64,000 bases of DNA from Streptomyces megasporus (lineage in GTDB: Bacteria; Actinomycetota; Actinomycetes; Streptomycetales; Streptomycetaceae), in the NCBI RefSeq assembly GCF_000718985.1, contig NZ_JODL01000022.1, forward strand, positions 17,990 to 81,989, written 5' to 3'. The notes below the pieces were generated by a model. That model had not been told where the DNA came from, ran no database searches, and saw nothing but the letters and a program-made list of their open reading frames with translations. Below are positions 45,188-54,118 of the stretch, piece by piece; position 1 is the first letter of the stretch; each line of letters begins with the position of its first letter. Made by a program: the position numbers and the translations under genes.

Positions 45188-46050
45188 CGGGAGTCCGCAC
45201 CACCCCACCGACAGGGGCCGACGCGGTCACCGGCGGCGGAAGCGGTCGCGGTGGCGCCCCGCCCGGCGCCTCCCCCGCCCTGACCGTGCCGGGGCCGCCG
45301 GGCGGCGGCGAGCTCGGCGGGCAGACCGGGGTCGGGCCGGGGGATCTCGCCGAAGTCCTCGTCGTCGCCGGTGACGCGCAGCCGGTTGACGACGGCCTCC
45401 ACCGCGGGCGGCAGCCTCAGATGCCGCCCGCGGTGGCACTGACGGAGCAGGTCCCGGCGGATCGCGCCCGGCAGGAGGAACCCGCTCGGGCCCCGTACGG
45501 CGGCGGTGGGGGTGGCGCGGCGGGCGCTCGCCAACCGGTCCACCTGGTCGCGCCAGTGGTCGGCGTCCCGGAACTCCGCGAGGCGCCGGTGGTGGAGGTA
45601 GAGGCAGAAGGCGGCGGTGCGGCTGCCGCCGCCGGCCGCGAACTGCCACCAGAACTGGGCCGCCTCACGGTGACCGACCAGATGGAGCAGACAGGCGAAG
45701 ACCAGCGCCCCCTCGGGCTCCGCGCGCCGGTGGTCGACCAGCCGCGCGAGGGCGTCCGCCGCGCCGGACGCGCCCACCACCAGGGAGACGGCCAGGTCGA
45801 GGTCGTGAGCGGCCTGTTCGTGGACGGTGCGGTACCGCCCCGTCCCGGCGGGCGCGGCGGGGGACGGGCCCGGCGCGGTCGGCGGTCGGGACGGCGGCGG
45901 GTGCCGTGGGACCGGGGGCCGGGCGTCGACCGTGCCTCGGGCGATGCGTTCGCGGGCGGCGGCGGAGTCGTAGTCGTCGTACGCGTCGCCGAGGACCTCC
46001 GCGTCCTCCAGCAACACGTCGATCGTCCGATGCCCGTCGGTGCCGCGCAC
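45184..46050 (-). CDS. Conserved hypothetical helical protein downstream of sigma factor
   Basis: A 288-residue protein. A Pro-rich segment (about 40-70) precedes a helical region (about 75-185) that resembles TPR-like repeats (ALVFACLLHLVGHREAAQFWWQFAAG). The C-terminal ~40 residues are Gly/Ala-rich. GTG begins directly after the sigma factor stop codon (TAA then GTG). It may modulate the sigma factor, but has no zinc-anti-sigma HxxxCxxC motif. Family not recognised. Confidence 0.78.
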   Translation of the reverse strand: MRGTDGHRTIDVLLEDAEVLGDAYDDYDSAAARERIARGTVDARPPVPRHPPPSRPPTAPGPSPAAPAGTGRYRTVHEQAAHDLDLAVSLVVGASGAADALARLVDHRRAEPEGALVFACLLHLVGHREAAQFWWQFAAGGGSRTAAFCLYLHHRRLAEFRDADHWRDQVDRLASARRATPTAAVRGPSGFLLPGAIRRDLLRQCHRGRHLRLPPAVEAVVNRLRVTGDDEDFGEIPRPDPGLPAELAAARRPRHGQGGGGAGRGATATASAAGDRVGPCRWGGADSR

Positions 46051-46725
46051 TTACCGCTCTCCCGTCCTCTGGTCCCGCCGCAGGTTCAGTCGGGCCGCCA
46101 GTTTCCTCTTGGCGTGCCGTACGTGCGACCGCAGGGCGGCCCGGCCGCACCCCAGGTACTCGGCGACCTCCTCGTCGGTGCAACCCAGGACGTAGCGCAG
46201 GACGATGGCGTCGTGCTGGCGTTCGGGCAGTTCGGCCATGGCCGAGTACAGGCCGATCCCCCTCTCCAGGGCCGCGTACTCGCCGCCGTGTTCGTCGCCG
46301 TGTTCGTCCTCGTGCTCGCCGCCGTGTTCGCCGCCCTCGTCGTGTCCCCGGTACTCGTACCGCAGTTCGGGCAGCAGGCGCGCGGCGCAGGCCGCGTCGA
46401 AGGCGGCCGTCTCCGCCAGGGCCGGTTCCCGGCCGTGCTCGGTCAGCCAGTCCCGTATGTGCTCCTTGAGGACCGCCCAGGCGTACGCGGCGACGGACTC
46501 CTGCTCCAGCACGTGGTTCCAGTCCAGCAGCAGCCTGCGGCAGGCGGCCTCGACGACCGCCTCCGTGGCGGCCCGGTCGCCGACCTGGGTTCGGGTGTAC
46601 CTCAGCCAGAGTCTGTGGTGGTACTCGTGGAAGGCGTCGAAGGTCAGTGTCATCCGCCGGTGGGAGATGGACGGTCCCGGGGGACTGTCGTCCACGTCGA
46701 TGGGGACGTTGTCGGGTGTGTTCAC
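46051..46725 (-). CDS. RNA polymerase sigma factor (ECF/sigma-70-like) with His/Glu-rich insert
   Basis: A 224-residue sigma factor. The C-terminal sigma region 4 is clear (LPERQHDAIVLRYVLGCTDEEVAEYLGCGRAALRSHVRHAKRKL); region 2 is divergent. The linker (residues 127-149) is an unusual run of Gly-Glu-His and Asp-Glu-His units with five histidines spaced 4-6 residues apart, suggestive of metal binding. GTG start with no clear ribosome site. Heads a three-gene operon. No zinc anti-sigma gene is seen. Confidence 0.85.
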   Translation of the reverse strand: MNTPDNVPIDVDDSPPGPSISHRRMTLTFDAFHEYHHRLWLRYTRTQVGDRAATEAVVEAACRRLLLDWNHVLEQESVAAYAWAVLKEHIRDWLTEHGREPALAETAAFDAACAARLLPELRYEYRGHDEGGEHGGEHEDEHGDEHGGEYAALERGIGLYSAMAELPERQHDAIVLRYVLGCTDEEVAEYLGCGRAALRSHVRHAKRKLAARLNLRRDQRTGER

Positions 46726-47108
46726 CTCGGGTTGTTCCCGGCTCCGTGAGTCTGCTGGTCGGGTTCGTCGGTCACGGGTGTCCTGTCTCGCCGGCCCGCG
46801 TGGCGCTCCGTCGCGAGGACGGTCCTCCGCGCGGAGGCTCGGCCTCCGCCCGCCGGCCGGTCGGGTGGTGGGTACGGCCGGGGCGGCTCCCGCGAGGAGG
46901 AGGCCCGAAGTGATGACGCGATGACCCTCACGGCCGGTGGGGGGAGACGGTACAGTACACGGTCGATTCCCAAAGAGCCACGCTTCAAAGGGAGTTGGTG
47001 TCGCTCCGACCGGCCGGACCGATCACGGGACGGCCACGAGGAGCGGGGCGCGACCGGCCCGGCCGGGCCGCGGGACGGTGACGGACCGACACGGAAGGCG
47101 GGATCAGG
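46726..47108. other. 383-bp divergent region between sigma factor and methyltransferase
   Basis: Contains TACAGT (46951-46956), a fair -10 for the methyltransferase direction, with a long leader. No clear -35, operator or gene was found. Confidence 0.4.
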
Positions 47109-47930
47109 GTGTCCGACGCGGCTGCCGACGACGGCGTGATCGACCTGGAGCTGGACCGGGCGCACTCCGCCCGCATGTACGACTACTACCTCGGCGGCCA
47201 CACCAACTTCCCCCCCGACCGCGAAGCCGCGGGGCGGGCCATGGCCGTCTTCCCCTCGATCCTGGTCACCGCCCGCGCCAACCGGCGGTTCATGCACCGC
47301 GCCACCCGCCACCTCGCCCACGGCGGGATGCGCCAGTTCCTCGACGTGGGCACCGGCATCCCCACCTCCCCCAACCTCCACGAGGTGGCCCAGGAGGTGG
47401 CGCCCGAGTCACGGGTGGTCTACGCCGACAACGACCCCATCGTCCTGGCGCACGCCCAGGCCCTGCTGCGCAGCCATCCGGCCGGGCGCACCGCCTACGC
47501 CCACGCCGACGTCACCGCCCCCGCCGCGCTGCTGGACACCCCCGAGGTCCGCGAGACCCTGGACCTGGACCGGCCGGTGGCGCTCAGCCTCAACGCGCTG
47601 CTGCACTTCGTGCCCGGGGAGACCCGCGCGCACGAGATCGTCGAGTTCTTCAAGGAGGCCCTGCCGTCGGGCAGCACCCTGGCCATCAGCCATGTCACGC
47701 CCGACTTCGACCCGGAGGGCATCGCCCGCCTCGTCGAGGCCTACCACGCCGCGGGGACGCCGGGACAGGCCCGCACCCGGGAGGAGTTCGCCCGGTTCTT
47801 CGACGGCTGGGAACTGTTGGAGCCGGGCGTCACCACCTCCCACCGCTGGCGTCCCGATCCCGAGGACGACCTCGGCGACATCACCGACGCCGAGGCGGCC
47901 TGTTACGCCGCGGTCGCCCGCAAACCCTGA
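47109..47930 (+). CDS. DUF574-type SAM-dependent methyltransferase (paralogue)
   Basis: A 273-residue paralogue of the 40.7-kb gene, with SARMYDYYLGGHTNFPPDRE, FLDVGTGIPTSPNLHEVAQEV and VVYADNDPIVLAHAQALL. The second half diverges more, as expected for a different substrate. It has no TTA codon. GTG start; a stable hairpin follows. Confidence 0.92.
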   Translation: MSDAAADDGVIDLELDRAHSARMYDYYLGGHTNFPPDREAAGRAMAVFPSILVTARANRRFMHRATRHLAHGGMRQFLDVGTGIPTSPNLHEVAQEVAPESRVVYADNDPIVLAHAQALLRSHPAGRTAYAHADVTAPAALLDTPEVRETLDLDRPVALSLNALLHFVPGETRAHEIVEFFKEALPSGSTLAISHVTPDFDPEGIARLVEAYHAAGTPGQARTREEFARFFDGWELLEPGVTTSHRWRPDPEDDLGDITDAEAACYAAVARKP

Positions 47931-48040
47931 GAGCCGCGCGGGCGCCGGGCAGGCGCCCCCGGCCGTTCCCCCTCGCCCGTCCCCTCCGCGCGGGAACCGT
48001 CCGGCGGTCGCGCGGCCCGCGGGCCGGCCCGTGCCGTGAG

Positions 48041-48064
48041 GCCGGACGGTGACCTCCGTCCGGC
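48041..48064 (+). terminator. Hairpin after the second methyltransferase
   Basis: GCCGGACGG and CCGTCCGGC flank a 6-nt loop, 110 bp after the stop codon. Confidence 0.65.
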
Positions 48065-48128
48065 TGCGCCCGGCGTTCGTGGGAAGGTGAGCAGCGGAAG
48101 ACGAGTGCGGGGACGAGGAGGTCCGGAA

Positions 48129-49859
48129 GTGATCGCCCAAGGGACCGGCGGAAACGCCGGACAGCGGTCCACCGAGACGGCCGAGAGGTTGCTTCGCGGA
48201 CTGTCGGACCTCCCCGACGCGGGGGCGTACGTGGTGGACGACCAGGGGCGGATCGTCGGGGTGAGCGCCCGGGGCGAGACGCTGCTCGCCCGGCCCGCCC
48301 GGGACCTCGTCGGCCGGGACGCCCACAGCCTGCTGCACCGGGACGACCGCGGGCACACGCTGCCCCGTGCCCGGTGCCTGATGTTGCAGGCCTTCCTCGG
48401 CGGCCGGACGGCACAGGGCGAGGGGGAGTGGTTCGAGCGCGGGGACGGCACCCTGTCGTCGCTGTCCTGGCTGCTCACCCCCTGCCGGCTCGACGAGGAG
48501 ACGACGGGCGCGCTGGTGCTGCTCCACGCGCCCACCTCCTCCGACGCCGTCGGGGCCGAACCCGGCGACCCCGCGGCGCCGCTGTCGGAACTGGACCGTC
48601 TGGCCCTGCTCGCCGAGACGACCACACGGCTCACCTCGACCCTGGACGTCGACGAGGCGCTGCGGCGGTTGGTGCGGCTGGTGGTGCCCCGCCTGGCGGA
48701 CTGGGCGGTGGTGGACCTGATCACCGGGAGGGACGAGGTGTGGCGCACCGCCGTGGTGCACCACGAGAACGGCACCCTGACACACCGGGAGGAGTTGGAG
48801 GGGCCGATGCCGCCGGTGCCGCAGGAGTCCCCGATGCCCCTGTCCCGGGCGCTGCGCGGGGCGGCCTCCGCCCTGGCGGGTCCCGAGGACTACCAGGGCC
48901 CCCCGGACTCGGGCGTCGCGGTCGCGCAGCGCGAGCTGTTCCAGGCCACGGGCATGCACTCCGCGGCCATCGCGCCGATCCGGGGCCTGCGGGATGTGCT
49001 CGGCGCCCTGACCCTGGGCCGTTCCGAGCAGCCCAGGGCATTCACCGCCGCCGAGCTCTCCCTGCTCGACGACATAACCCGCCGGGCCGGACTCGCACTG
49101 GACAACGCGCGCCTGTACCAGCGGCAGCGGCGGATCGCCGAGACCATGCAGCGTCACCTGCTGCCGCAACTGCCCCGCGTGCCGGGGTTGGAGATGACCG
49201 CGCGCTACGTGCCCGCGCCGCACGCCGCCCAGGTCGGCGGCGACTGGTACGACGCCTTCGTCCTCCCCGACGGGGCGACCGCCCTGGTGATCGGGGACGT
49301 GATCGGTCACGACCTCGACGCCGCGGCCGGCATGGCGCAGGTCCGCAACATGCTGCGCGCCTACGCCTGGTCCCAGCAGGAGCCGCCCAGCGTGATCGTC
49401 GAACGGCTCGACCGGGCGGTGGTGCAGATAACCGAGGCGTCGATGGCCACAATGGTCCTCGCCCGGCTGGAGGAGTCCGAGGACGGGCAGTGGCGGTTGT
49501 GCTGGACCAACGCCGGACACCCGCCGCCGCTCGTGGTCGGCCACGACGGGCGGTCCCGTTTCCTGGACGCCGGGCACGGTCTCCTGCTCGGCACGGGCGT
49601 CAGCCCCTCCCGTACCGACGCCTCCACCACGCTTCCGCCGCTGTCCACCGTGGTGTTCTACACCGACGGTCTGGTCGAGTCCCCCGGCCGTTCCATCGAC
49701 GAGGGGCTGGACCGGCTCCGCCGGCACGCCGCCGCGCTGGCCCACCGTCCCCTGGACTCCTTCTGCGAGTTGCTGCTCGACCGCACCCGCCCCGCCGGCA
49801 ACGAGGACGACGTCGCCCTGCTCGCCGTGCGCGTGCCCGGCGAGCCCGGCCGCGGCTGA
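48129..49859 (+). CDS. PAS-GAF-SpoIIE PP2C phosphatase (paralogue 1)
   Basis: A 576-residue protein. A PAS domain lies at about 20-125 (AYVVDDQGRIVGVSARGE), a GAF domain at about 160-320 and a SpoIIE phosphatase at about 335-570 (QVGGDWYDAF, IGDVIGHDLDAAAGMAQVRN, TNAGHPPPLV, YTDGLVE, DDVALLAVRV). It should dephosphorylate a STAS anti-sigma antagonist under control of a sensed ligand or redox state. GTG after GAGGAGG. A same-length paralogue lies at 58.7 kb. Confidence 0.93.
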   Translation: MIAQGTGGNAGQRSTETAERLLRGLSDLPDAGAYVVDDQGRIVGVSARGETLLARPARDLVGRDAHSLLHRDDRGHTLPRARCLMLQAFLGGRTAQGEGEWFERGDGTLSSLSWLLTPCRLDEETTGALVLLHAPTSSDAVGAEPGDPAAPLSELDRLALLAETTTRLTSTLDVDEALRRLVRLVVPRLADWAVVDLITGRDEVWRTAVVHHENGTLTHREELEGPMPPVPQESPMPLSRALRGAASALAGPEDYQGPPDSGVAVAQRELFQATGMHSAAIAPIRGLRDVLGALTLGRSEQPRAFTAAELSLLDDITRRAGLALDNARLYQRQRRIAETMQRHLLPQLPRVPGLEMTARYVPAPHAAQVGGDWYDAFVLPDGATALVIGDVIGHDLDAAAGMAQVRNMLRAYAWSQQEPPSVIVERLDRAVVQITEASMATMVLARLEESEDGQWRLCWTNAGHPPPLVVGHDGRSRFLDAGHGLLLGTGVSPSRTDASTTLPPLSTVVFYTDGLVESPGRSIDEGLDRLRRHAAALAHRPLDSFCELLLDRTRPAGNEDDVALLAVRVPGEPGRG

Positions 49860-49912
49860 GGCGACCGTCCCGGCGGTCACGGCAGTGGTCACAGGTGGCT
49901 ACAGTGGCGGGC

Positions 49913-50845
49913 ATGCCAGACGACACCGAGCGCGCCGGGAGGCGGGAGCCGGTCCCGGACGGGGAGCGGGACGGGGAGGAACGGGCCAGGGTCGCGGCGT
50001 TCCGACGGCGGGTGGGCCTGACGCACCTGATCGACGTCCACACCCACTTCATGCCGCAGCGCCTGCTGGCCAAGGTGTGGGCCTACTTCGACGCGCCCGG
50101 ACCGCTCGTCGGACGCCCCTGGCCGATCGCCTACCGGGCCGACGAGGAGCGCCGGTTGGAGACGCTGCGGGGCTTCGGGGTCCGCGCGTTCACCTCCATG
50201 CTCTACCCCCACAAGCCGGGCATGGCGCGGTGGCTCAACGACTGGGCCGCCGACTTCGCCGCACGGACGCCGGACTGTCTGCACACGGCCACGTTCTTCG
50301 CCGAGCCCAGCGCGTCCGACGACGTGCGGCGCGCGCTGGAGCAGGGCGCGCGGGTGTTCAAGTGCCACATCCAGGTGGGCGGGTTCGACCCCAACGACCC
50401 GACGTTGGAGAAGGCGTGGGGACTGCTGGCCGAGAGCGGGGTCCCGGTGGTGACCCACTGCGGGTCGGGGCCGGTGCCCACCGCCCACACCGGCCCGGAG
50501 CCGATCGCCGCGCTGCTCGCCCGGCATCCCCGGCTGCGGCTGGTCGTCGCGCACCTGGGAACGCCGGAGTACACCGAGTTCCTCGACCTGGCCGAGCGGC
50601 ACGACCGGGTCGCGTTGGACACCACCATGGTGTTCACCCCGTTCACCGAGGCCGTCGCGCCGTTCCCGCGCGGTGAACTCCCCCGCCTCGCCGACCTCGG
50701 GGACCGCGTCCTGCTCGGCACGGACTTCCCCAACATCCCCTACGGCTACGCCGACGCGCTCGAGGCGCTGGAGCGGACCGGGCTGGGCACGGCCTGGCTG
50801 CGCGCGGTCTGCCACGACAACGCGGCCCGGCTGTTCGGCCTGTGA
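49913..50845 (+). CDS. Amidohydrolase 2 (ACMSD-like) family protein, leaderless
   Basis: A 310-residue TIM-barrel metal enzyme. Metal ligands are expected at DVHTHF (HxH), VVTHCGSG and LGTDFPNIP (Asp). The ACMSD/2-pyrone family catalyses decarboxylation or hydrolysis; the substrate is unknown. TACAGT lies 7 nt before the ATG with no ribosome site, a textbook leaderless arrangement. The first 28 residues are charged and disordered. Confidence 0.88.
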   Translation: MPDDTERAGRREPVPDGERDGEERARVAAFRRRVGLTHLIDVHTHFMPQRLLAKVWAYFDAPGPLVGRPWPIAYRADEERRLETLRGFGVRAFTSMLYPHKPGMARWLNDWAADFAARTPDCLHTATFFAEPSASDDVRRALEQGARVFKCHIQVGGFDPNDPTLEKAWGLLAESGVPVVTHCGSGPVPTAHTGPEPIAALLARHPRLRLVVAHLGTPEYTEFLDLAERHDRVALDTTMVFTPFTEAVAPFPRGELPRLADLGDRVLLGTDFPNIPYGYADALEALERTGLGTAWLRAVCHDNAARLFGL

Positions 50846-50900
50846 CGGCTCGGCGGCCCGGCGCGGGGCGCCGAACCCGCCGCTCCGGGAGAATCGAGGG

Positions 50901-51332
50901 ATGACGGACCCTCACACGGACCCTCGTTTGGACATCACGGCCATCGTCGTCGACTGCGTCGATCCCGAGCGGGTGGCCGCGTTCTGGTCCCGGCTGCTGG
51001 GCCGGCCGATCGGGGCGCGGACAGGCCCGTACGTCTGGCTCGCCCGCGGCGACGGTCCGGTGGTGGGCTTCCAGAAGGTCGCCGAGCCCACGGTCGGCAA
51101 GAACCGTGTCCACCTCGACCTCTCCTCACCCGATCCGGTCGCCGAGCAGGCACGGATCGAGGCGTTGGGTGGCCGTCGCCTGGACCGGTACGCCGAAGGG
51201 GGCTTCCTCGTCATGGCCGATCCCGAGGGGAACGAGTTCTGCGTCATCCCCCGAGGTCCGATCGACCTGGACGACGACGGCCGCGCACACTACCTCGACG
51301 GCCGCGACGTCTCCGAATCCGAACCATCCTGA
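50901..51332 (+). CDS. VOC-family (glyoxalase/bleomycin-resistance) protein
   Basis: A 143-residue protein with two beta-alpha-beta-beta-beta repeats (VDCVDPERVAAFWSRLLGRP and HLDLSSPDPVAEQARIEALGG) and the C-terminal DPEGNEFCVIP signature. Glyoxalase-fold enzyme or binding protein. ATG starts 6 nt after GAGAAT, so it may be leaderless; a GAGGG also precedes it. Confidence 0.88.
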   Translation: MTDPHTDPRLDITAIVVDCVDPERVAAFWSRLLGRPIGARTGPYVWLARGDGPVVGFQKVAEPTVGKNRVHLDLSSPDPVAEQARIEALGGRRLDRYAEGGFLVMADPEGNEFCVIPRGPIDLDDDGRAHYLDGRDVSESEPS

Positions 51333-51373
51333 AACCACTCCGAACCGCCCCGAGGCGGGCCGGCGGCGCCGCC

Positions 51374-52015
51374 CTACACCCCGAAGAGCGTCCGGCACGG
51401 TTCCAGCCCCTCGACCTCGACCGGGACCGTGCGGTGCGCCTCCCACGTCTCGCGGTCCGGACGCAGCCGTCGCAGGGTGCGGGCCTCGCCGCCCACCGAC
51501 ACCACGGCCAGGCCGTCCGGCCGGTGGCCGAGCTTCCGCGACACCCCCAGGGAGGCCGGGTTGTCCGTCATCGCGGCGGACGTCACCCAGTGCGCGCCGA
51601 GCCCCTCGAACGCCAGGTGCAGCACCGCGGCCCGCATCTCGGTGCCGATGCCCTGACCCTGGTGGGCCAGGCCCAGCCACGAGCCGGTCTCAGCCTCGCG
51701 GGTCACGGCGAACTCGTCGGCGCTCAGGTCCTGTCGTCCGACGACCTGCCCGCCGTGCAGCACGGCCAGGCTCAACGTCCACGCCCGCGCGTTCCGGTTC
51801 GCGACCGTCCCCAGGACGTGTTGGAACGTCGCCCTTCCCCGTTCCTCGGGGCTCGCGTCGGACCAGGGGACGCTGAACGGCATCCGCGCCTCGTCGTGGA
51901 TCCCGCCCGCGGCGGCCTCGGCCAGTTCGGACAGGAGGTCCAGGTCGGGAAGGCGCAGTTCGAGACGTGGTGTGGTGATTCTCAGGCCGTACAGGGGCCA
52001 GACGGTGGGTTCCAT
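51374..52015 (-). CDS. GNAT-family N-acetyltransferase
   Basis: A 213-residue RimJ/RimL-type acetyltransferase. Entry strand RITTPRLELRLP, the acetyl-CoA loop GLAHQGQGIGTEMRAAVLH and the Asn in TDNPASLGVSRKLG are all present. It probably acetylates a small molecule or N-terminus. ATG at 52015 gives the family length. Confidence 0.88.
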   Translation of the reverse strand: MEPTVWPLYGLRITTPRLELRLPDLDLLSELAEAAAGGIHDEARMPFSVPWSDASPEERGRATFQHVLGTVANRNARAWTLSLAVLHGGQVVGRQDLSADEFAVTREAETGSWLGLAHQGQGIGTEMRAAVLHLAFEGLGAHWVTSAAMTDNPASLGVSRKLGHRPDGLAVVSVGGEARTLRRLRPDRETWEAHRTVPVEVEGLEPCRTLFGV

Positions 52016-52081
52016 GGCGGGAGCCTGCCAAAGGGGCCGGCGGGCGTCGAACGGATTGCGCTGACCACGGCCCACACGGCG

Positions 52082-52798
52082 TCAGCGTTCCGGGCCGCCC
52101 AGGATGCCGCGGTCGTATCCCGCCGCGACGGCTGCCGCGCGGTCGTTGACGCCCAGTTTCGCGTACAGGTGGGTGAGGTGGGTCTTGACCGTCGCCTCGC
52201 TGATGAACAGCAGTCGGGCGATCTCGCGGTTGGGGGTGCCCTTGGCGACGAGGGCGAGGACCTCGCGTTCGCGGGCGCTGAGCGGCGCCCCGGTGCCGCC
52301 GGCGGGTGTGCGGACCCGGGAGACCAGGCGGGAGGCGACGGCCGGGGAGAGGACGGTGCGTCCCTCGGCCGCCGCGCGGACCGCCGTGAACAACTCCTCG
52401 CGCGGGGTGTCCTTGAGGAGGTAGCCGGTGGCGCCCGCCTCGATCGCGGGCAGCGTGTCGGAGTCCGTGTCGTACGTGGTGAGGACGAGGACCTTGCCGC
52501 GGACGCCTCGACGGGCGAGTTCGGCGATGGCCTCCACTCCCCCGCCGCCCGGCATCCGCAGGTCCATCAGGACGACGTCCGGATCGAGTCGGACGGCGAG
52601 GTCCACGGCCTCCACCCCGTCGGACGCCTCGCCGAGCACCTCGAACGCGGGGGACGTCTCGAACATGCCGCGCAGCCCGTCGCGGACGACGGGGTGGTCG
52701 TCGACGACGAGGAGGGTGATCGCCCGTCCGGTCCGCTCGCCTCTCTCGGTCCGCTCGGTTCTCTCGGTTCTCTCGGTTCTCTCGGTTCTCTCAGCCAT
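52082..52798 (-). CDS. NarL/LuxR-family response regulator with ERT-repeat N-terminus
   Basis: A 238-residue response regulator. Receiver from LLVVDDHPVVRDGL with phosphoacceptor Asp in DVVLMDLRMPGG, and C-terminal LuxR helix-turn-helix (LSAREREVLALVAKGTPNREIARLL). The first ~25 residues are an abnormal Glu-Arg-Thr repeat encoded by 9-bp DNA units rich in AGA codons. ATG overlaps the kinase gene by 8 nt. Partner of the histidine kinase. Confidence 0.93.
   Translation of the reverse strand: MAERTERTERTERTERTERGERTGRAITLLVVDDHPVVRDGLRGMFETSPAFEVLGEASDGVEAVDLAVRLDPDVVLMDLRMPGGGGVEAIAELARRGVRGKVLVLTTYDTDSDTLPAIEAGATGYLLKDTPREELFTAVRAAAEGRTVLSPAVASRLVSRVRTPAGGTGAPLSAREREVLALVAKGTPNREIARLLFISEATVKTHLTHLYAKLGVNDRAAAVAAGYDRGILGGPER
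52730..52792. repeat. Seven 9-bp coding repeats at the response-regulator start
   Basis: On the coding strand GAGAGAACC occurs four times exactly, then GAGCGGACC, GAGAGAGGC, GAGCGGACC. It starts at codon 3. Confidence 0.85.
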
Positions 52799-54086
52799 GG
52801 CGCACCAACGGTACGCGGGCCGACACCGCCGTGCCCTGTCCGGGTTCGGACTCGATGTCGACGGTTCCCGCCAGGCGTTCGGCGCGGGCGCGCATGCCGT
52901 CGAGGCCGAAGCCGCCGGAGGCGGTGCGCGGCGGTGGGACGGTCGGGTCGAAGCCGCGGCCGTCGTCGCGCACGTCCAGGGTGACCTCGCCGTCCATGTA
53001 GGAGAGGGTGACGCCGACGCGGCCGGCTCGGGCGTGCCGGGCGGTGTTGCTCAGGGCTTCCTGGGCGATGCGCAGCAAGGTGGCCTCGATCTCGTCGTGC
53101 AGTGTCTCCGCCGTGCCGGTGACGGTGAACTCGGCCCGCAGGCCGGTCCGTTCGCCCCACTCGGAGACGGTCTTCGCCAGGGCCTCGGGCAGCGCGTCGT
53201 GCGCCAGGGCGGCGGGGCCCAGGTTCTGTACGGAGCGGCGGGCCTCGCCGAGGCTCCGGCGGGCCAACTCCTGTGCGCGGTCGAGGTGTGCGCGGGCGGA
53301 CCGCGGGTCCTCGGCGGCGGTGACGGCCTGGAGTTGGGTGATGATCCCGGTCAGGCCCTGCGCGATGGTGTCGTGGATCTCGGCGGCGAGCCGGCGCCGT
53401 TCGTCGTTGATCCCGGCCTCCCGCGCCTGGAGCAGGAGTTGGGCCTGGAGGCCGGCGTTCTCGGCGAGGGCCTGCTCCAGGCGGGCGTTGGCGCGTTCCA
53501 GTTCGGCGATGGTGGCGGCCCTGGCCTCGGCCTCCGCCGCGTCCCTTCCGGCGAGGTGGTCGAAGACCAGGGCGAGCCCGGCGTGGAGCGCGTAGAGCAC
53601 GCCGAAGGCCACCCACTGCGTCACCGATCCCGGTGGGAATCCGCCGGACTGCGAGGCCGCCATCGTCACGGCCGTCGCGAACAGCCCCGGCCGGACCCAC
53701 CGCACGGGCAGCAGTTTCTGCGCGTCGAAGTAGCCGATCACCGCGTAGACCGCGAAGAACGGGTTGAGCCAGGAGAGGACGAACGCCAGCGCGGTCCGCA
53801 CGGTGTAGTAGGCGCGCGCCGCCCGGTCCCGCTCCGGCCGGCCCGGGCGCGTCCGGCTCCACCACAGTTCCAGGGCGAGCGCGCACGCGGTCACCGCCCC
53901 GGCCGCGTACGTTCCGGCGGTCGACATCAACTGGCCCGCGGTGGCCGCGGTCATCACGGTGCCGAGGGCCAACAGGCCGTAGGGGCCCCAGCGGAAGAAC
54001 TTCTCCCACCCTTCGGCGGGGCTCGGGGTCCGGGCCGGGCCAGGGGCCGGGACCGGGGGCTGCTCGGTCGTCATGGTCGACAGCAT
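52791..54086 (-). CDS. NarL-class sensor histidine kinase
   Basis: A 431-residue kinase with about five to six hydrophobic N-terminal helices (about 20-170), a coiled-coil linker (IAELERANARLEQALAE), a HisKA_3 dimerisation box with RRRLAAEIHDTIAQGLTGI (the His), and a GHKL domain (EALSNTARHA N-box, DVRDDGRGFD, GGFGLDGMRARA). Start is uncertain: ATGs at 54128, 54086 and 54074 are possible. It is coupled to the regulator downstream and follows the ABC genes, suggesting the exporter and sensor work together. Confidence 0.9.
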   Translation of the reverse strand: MLSTMTTEQPPVPAPGPARTPSPAEGWEKFFRWGPYGLLALGTVMTAATAGQLMSTAGTYAAGAVTACALALELWWSRTRPGRPERDRAARAYYTVRTALAFVLSWLNPFFAVYAVIGYFDAQKLLPVRWVRPGLFATAVTMAASQSGGFPPGSVTQWVAFGVLYALHAGLALVFDHLAGRDAAEAEARAATIAELERANARLEQALAENAGLQAQLLLQAREAGINDERRRLAAEIHDTIAQGLTGIITQLQAVTAAEDPRSARAHLDRAQELARRSLGEARRSVQNLGPAALAHDALPEALAKTVSEWGERTGLRAEFTVTGTAETLHDEIEATLLRIAQEALSNTARHARAGRVGVTLSYMDGEVTLDVRDDGRGFDPTVPPPRTASGGFGLDGMRARAERLAGTVDIESEPGQGTAVSARVPLVRHG

Positions 54087-54118
54087 GCCGTGTGCCGCTT
54101 CCCCGTTCACTCCCTCGA

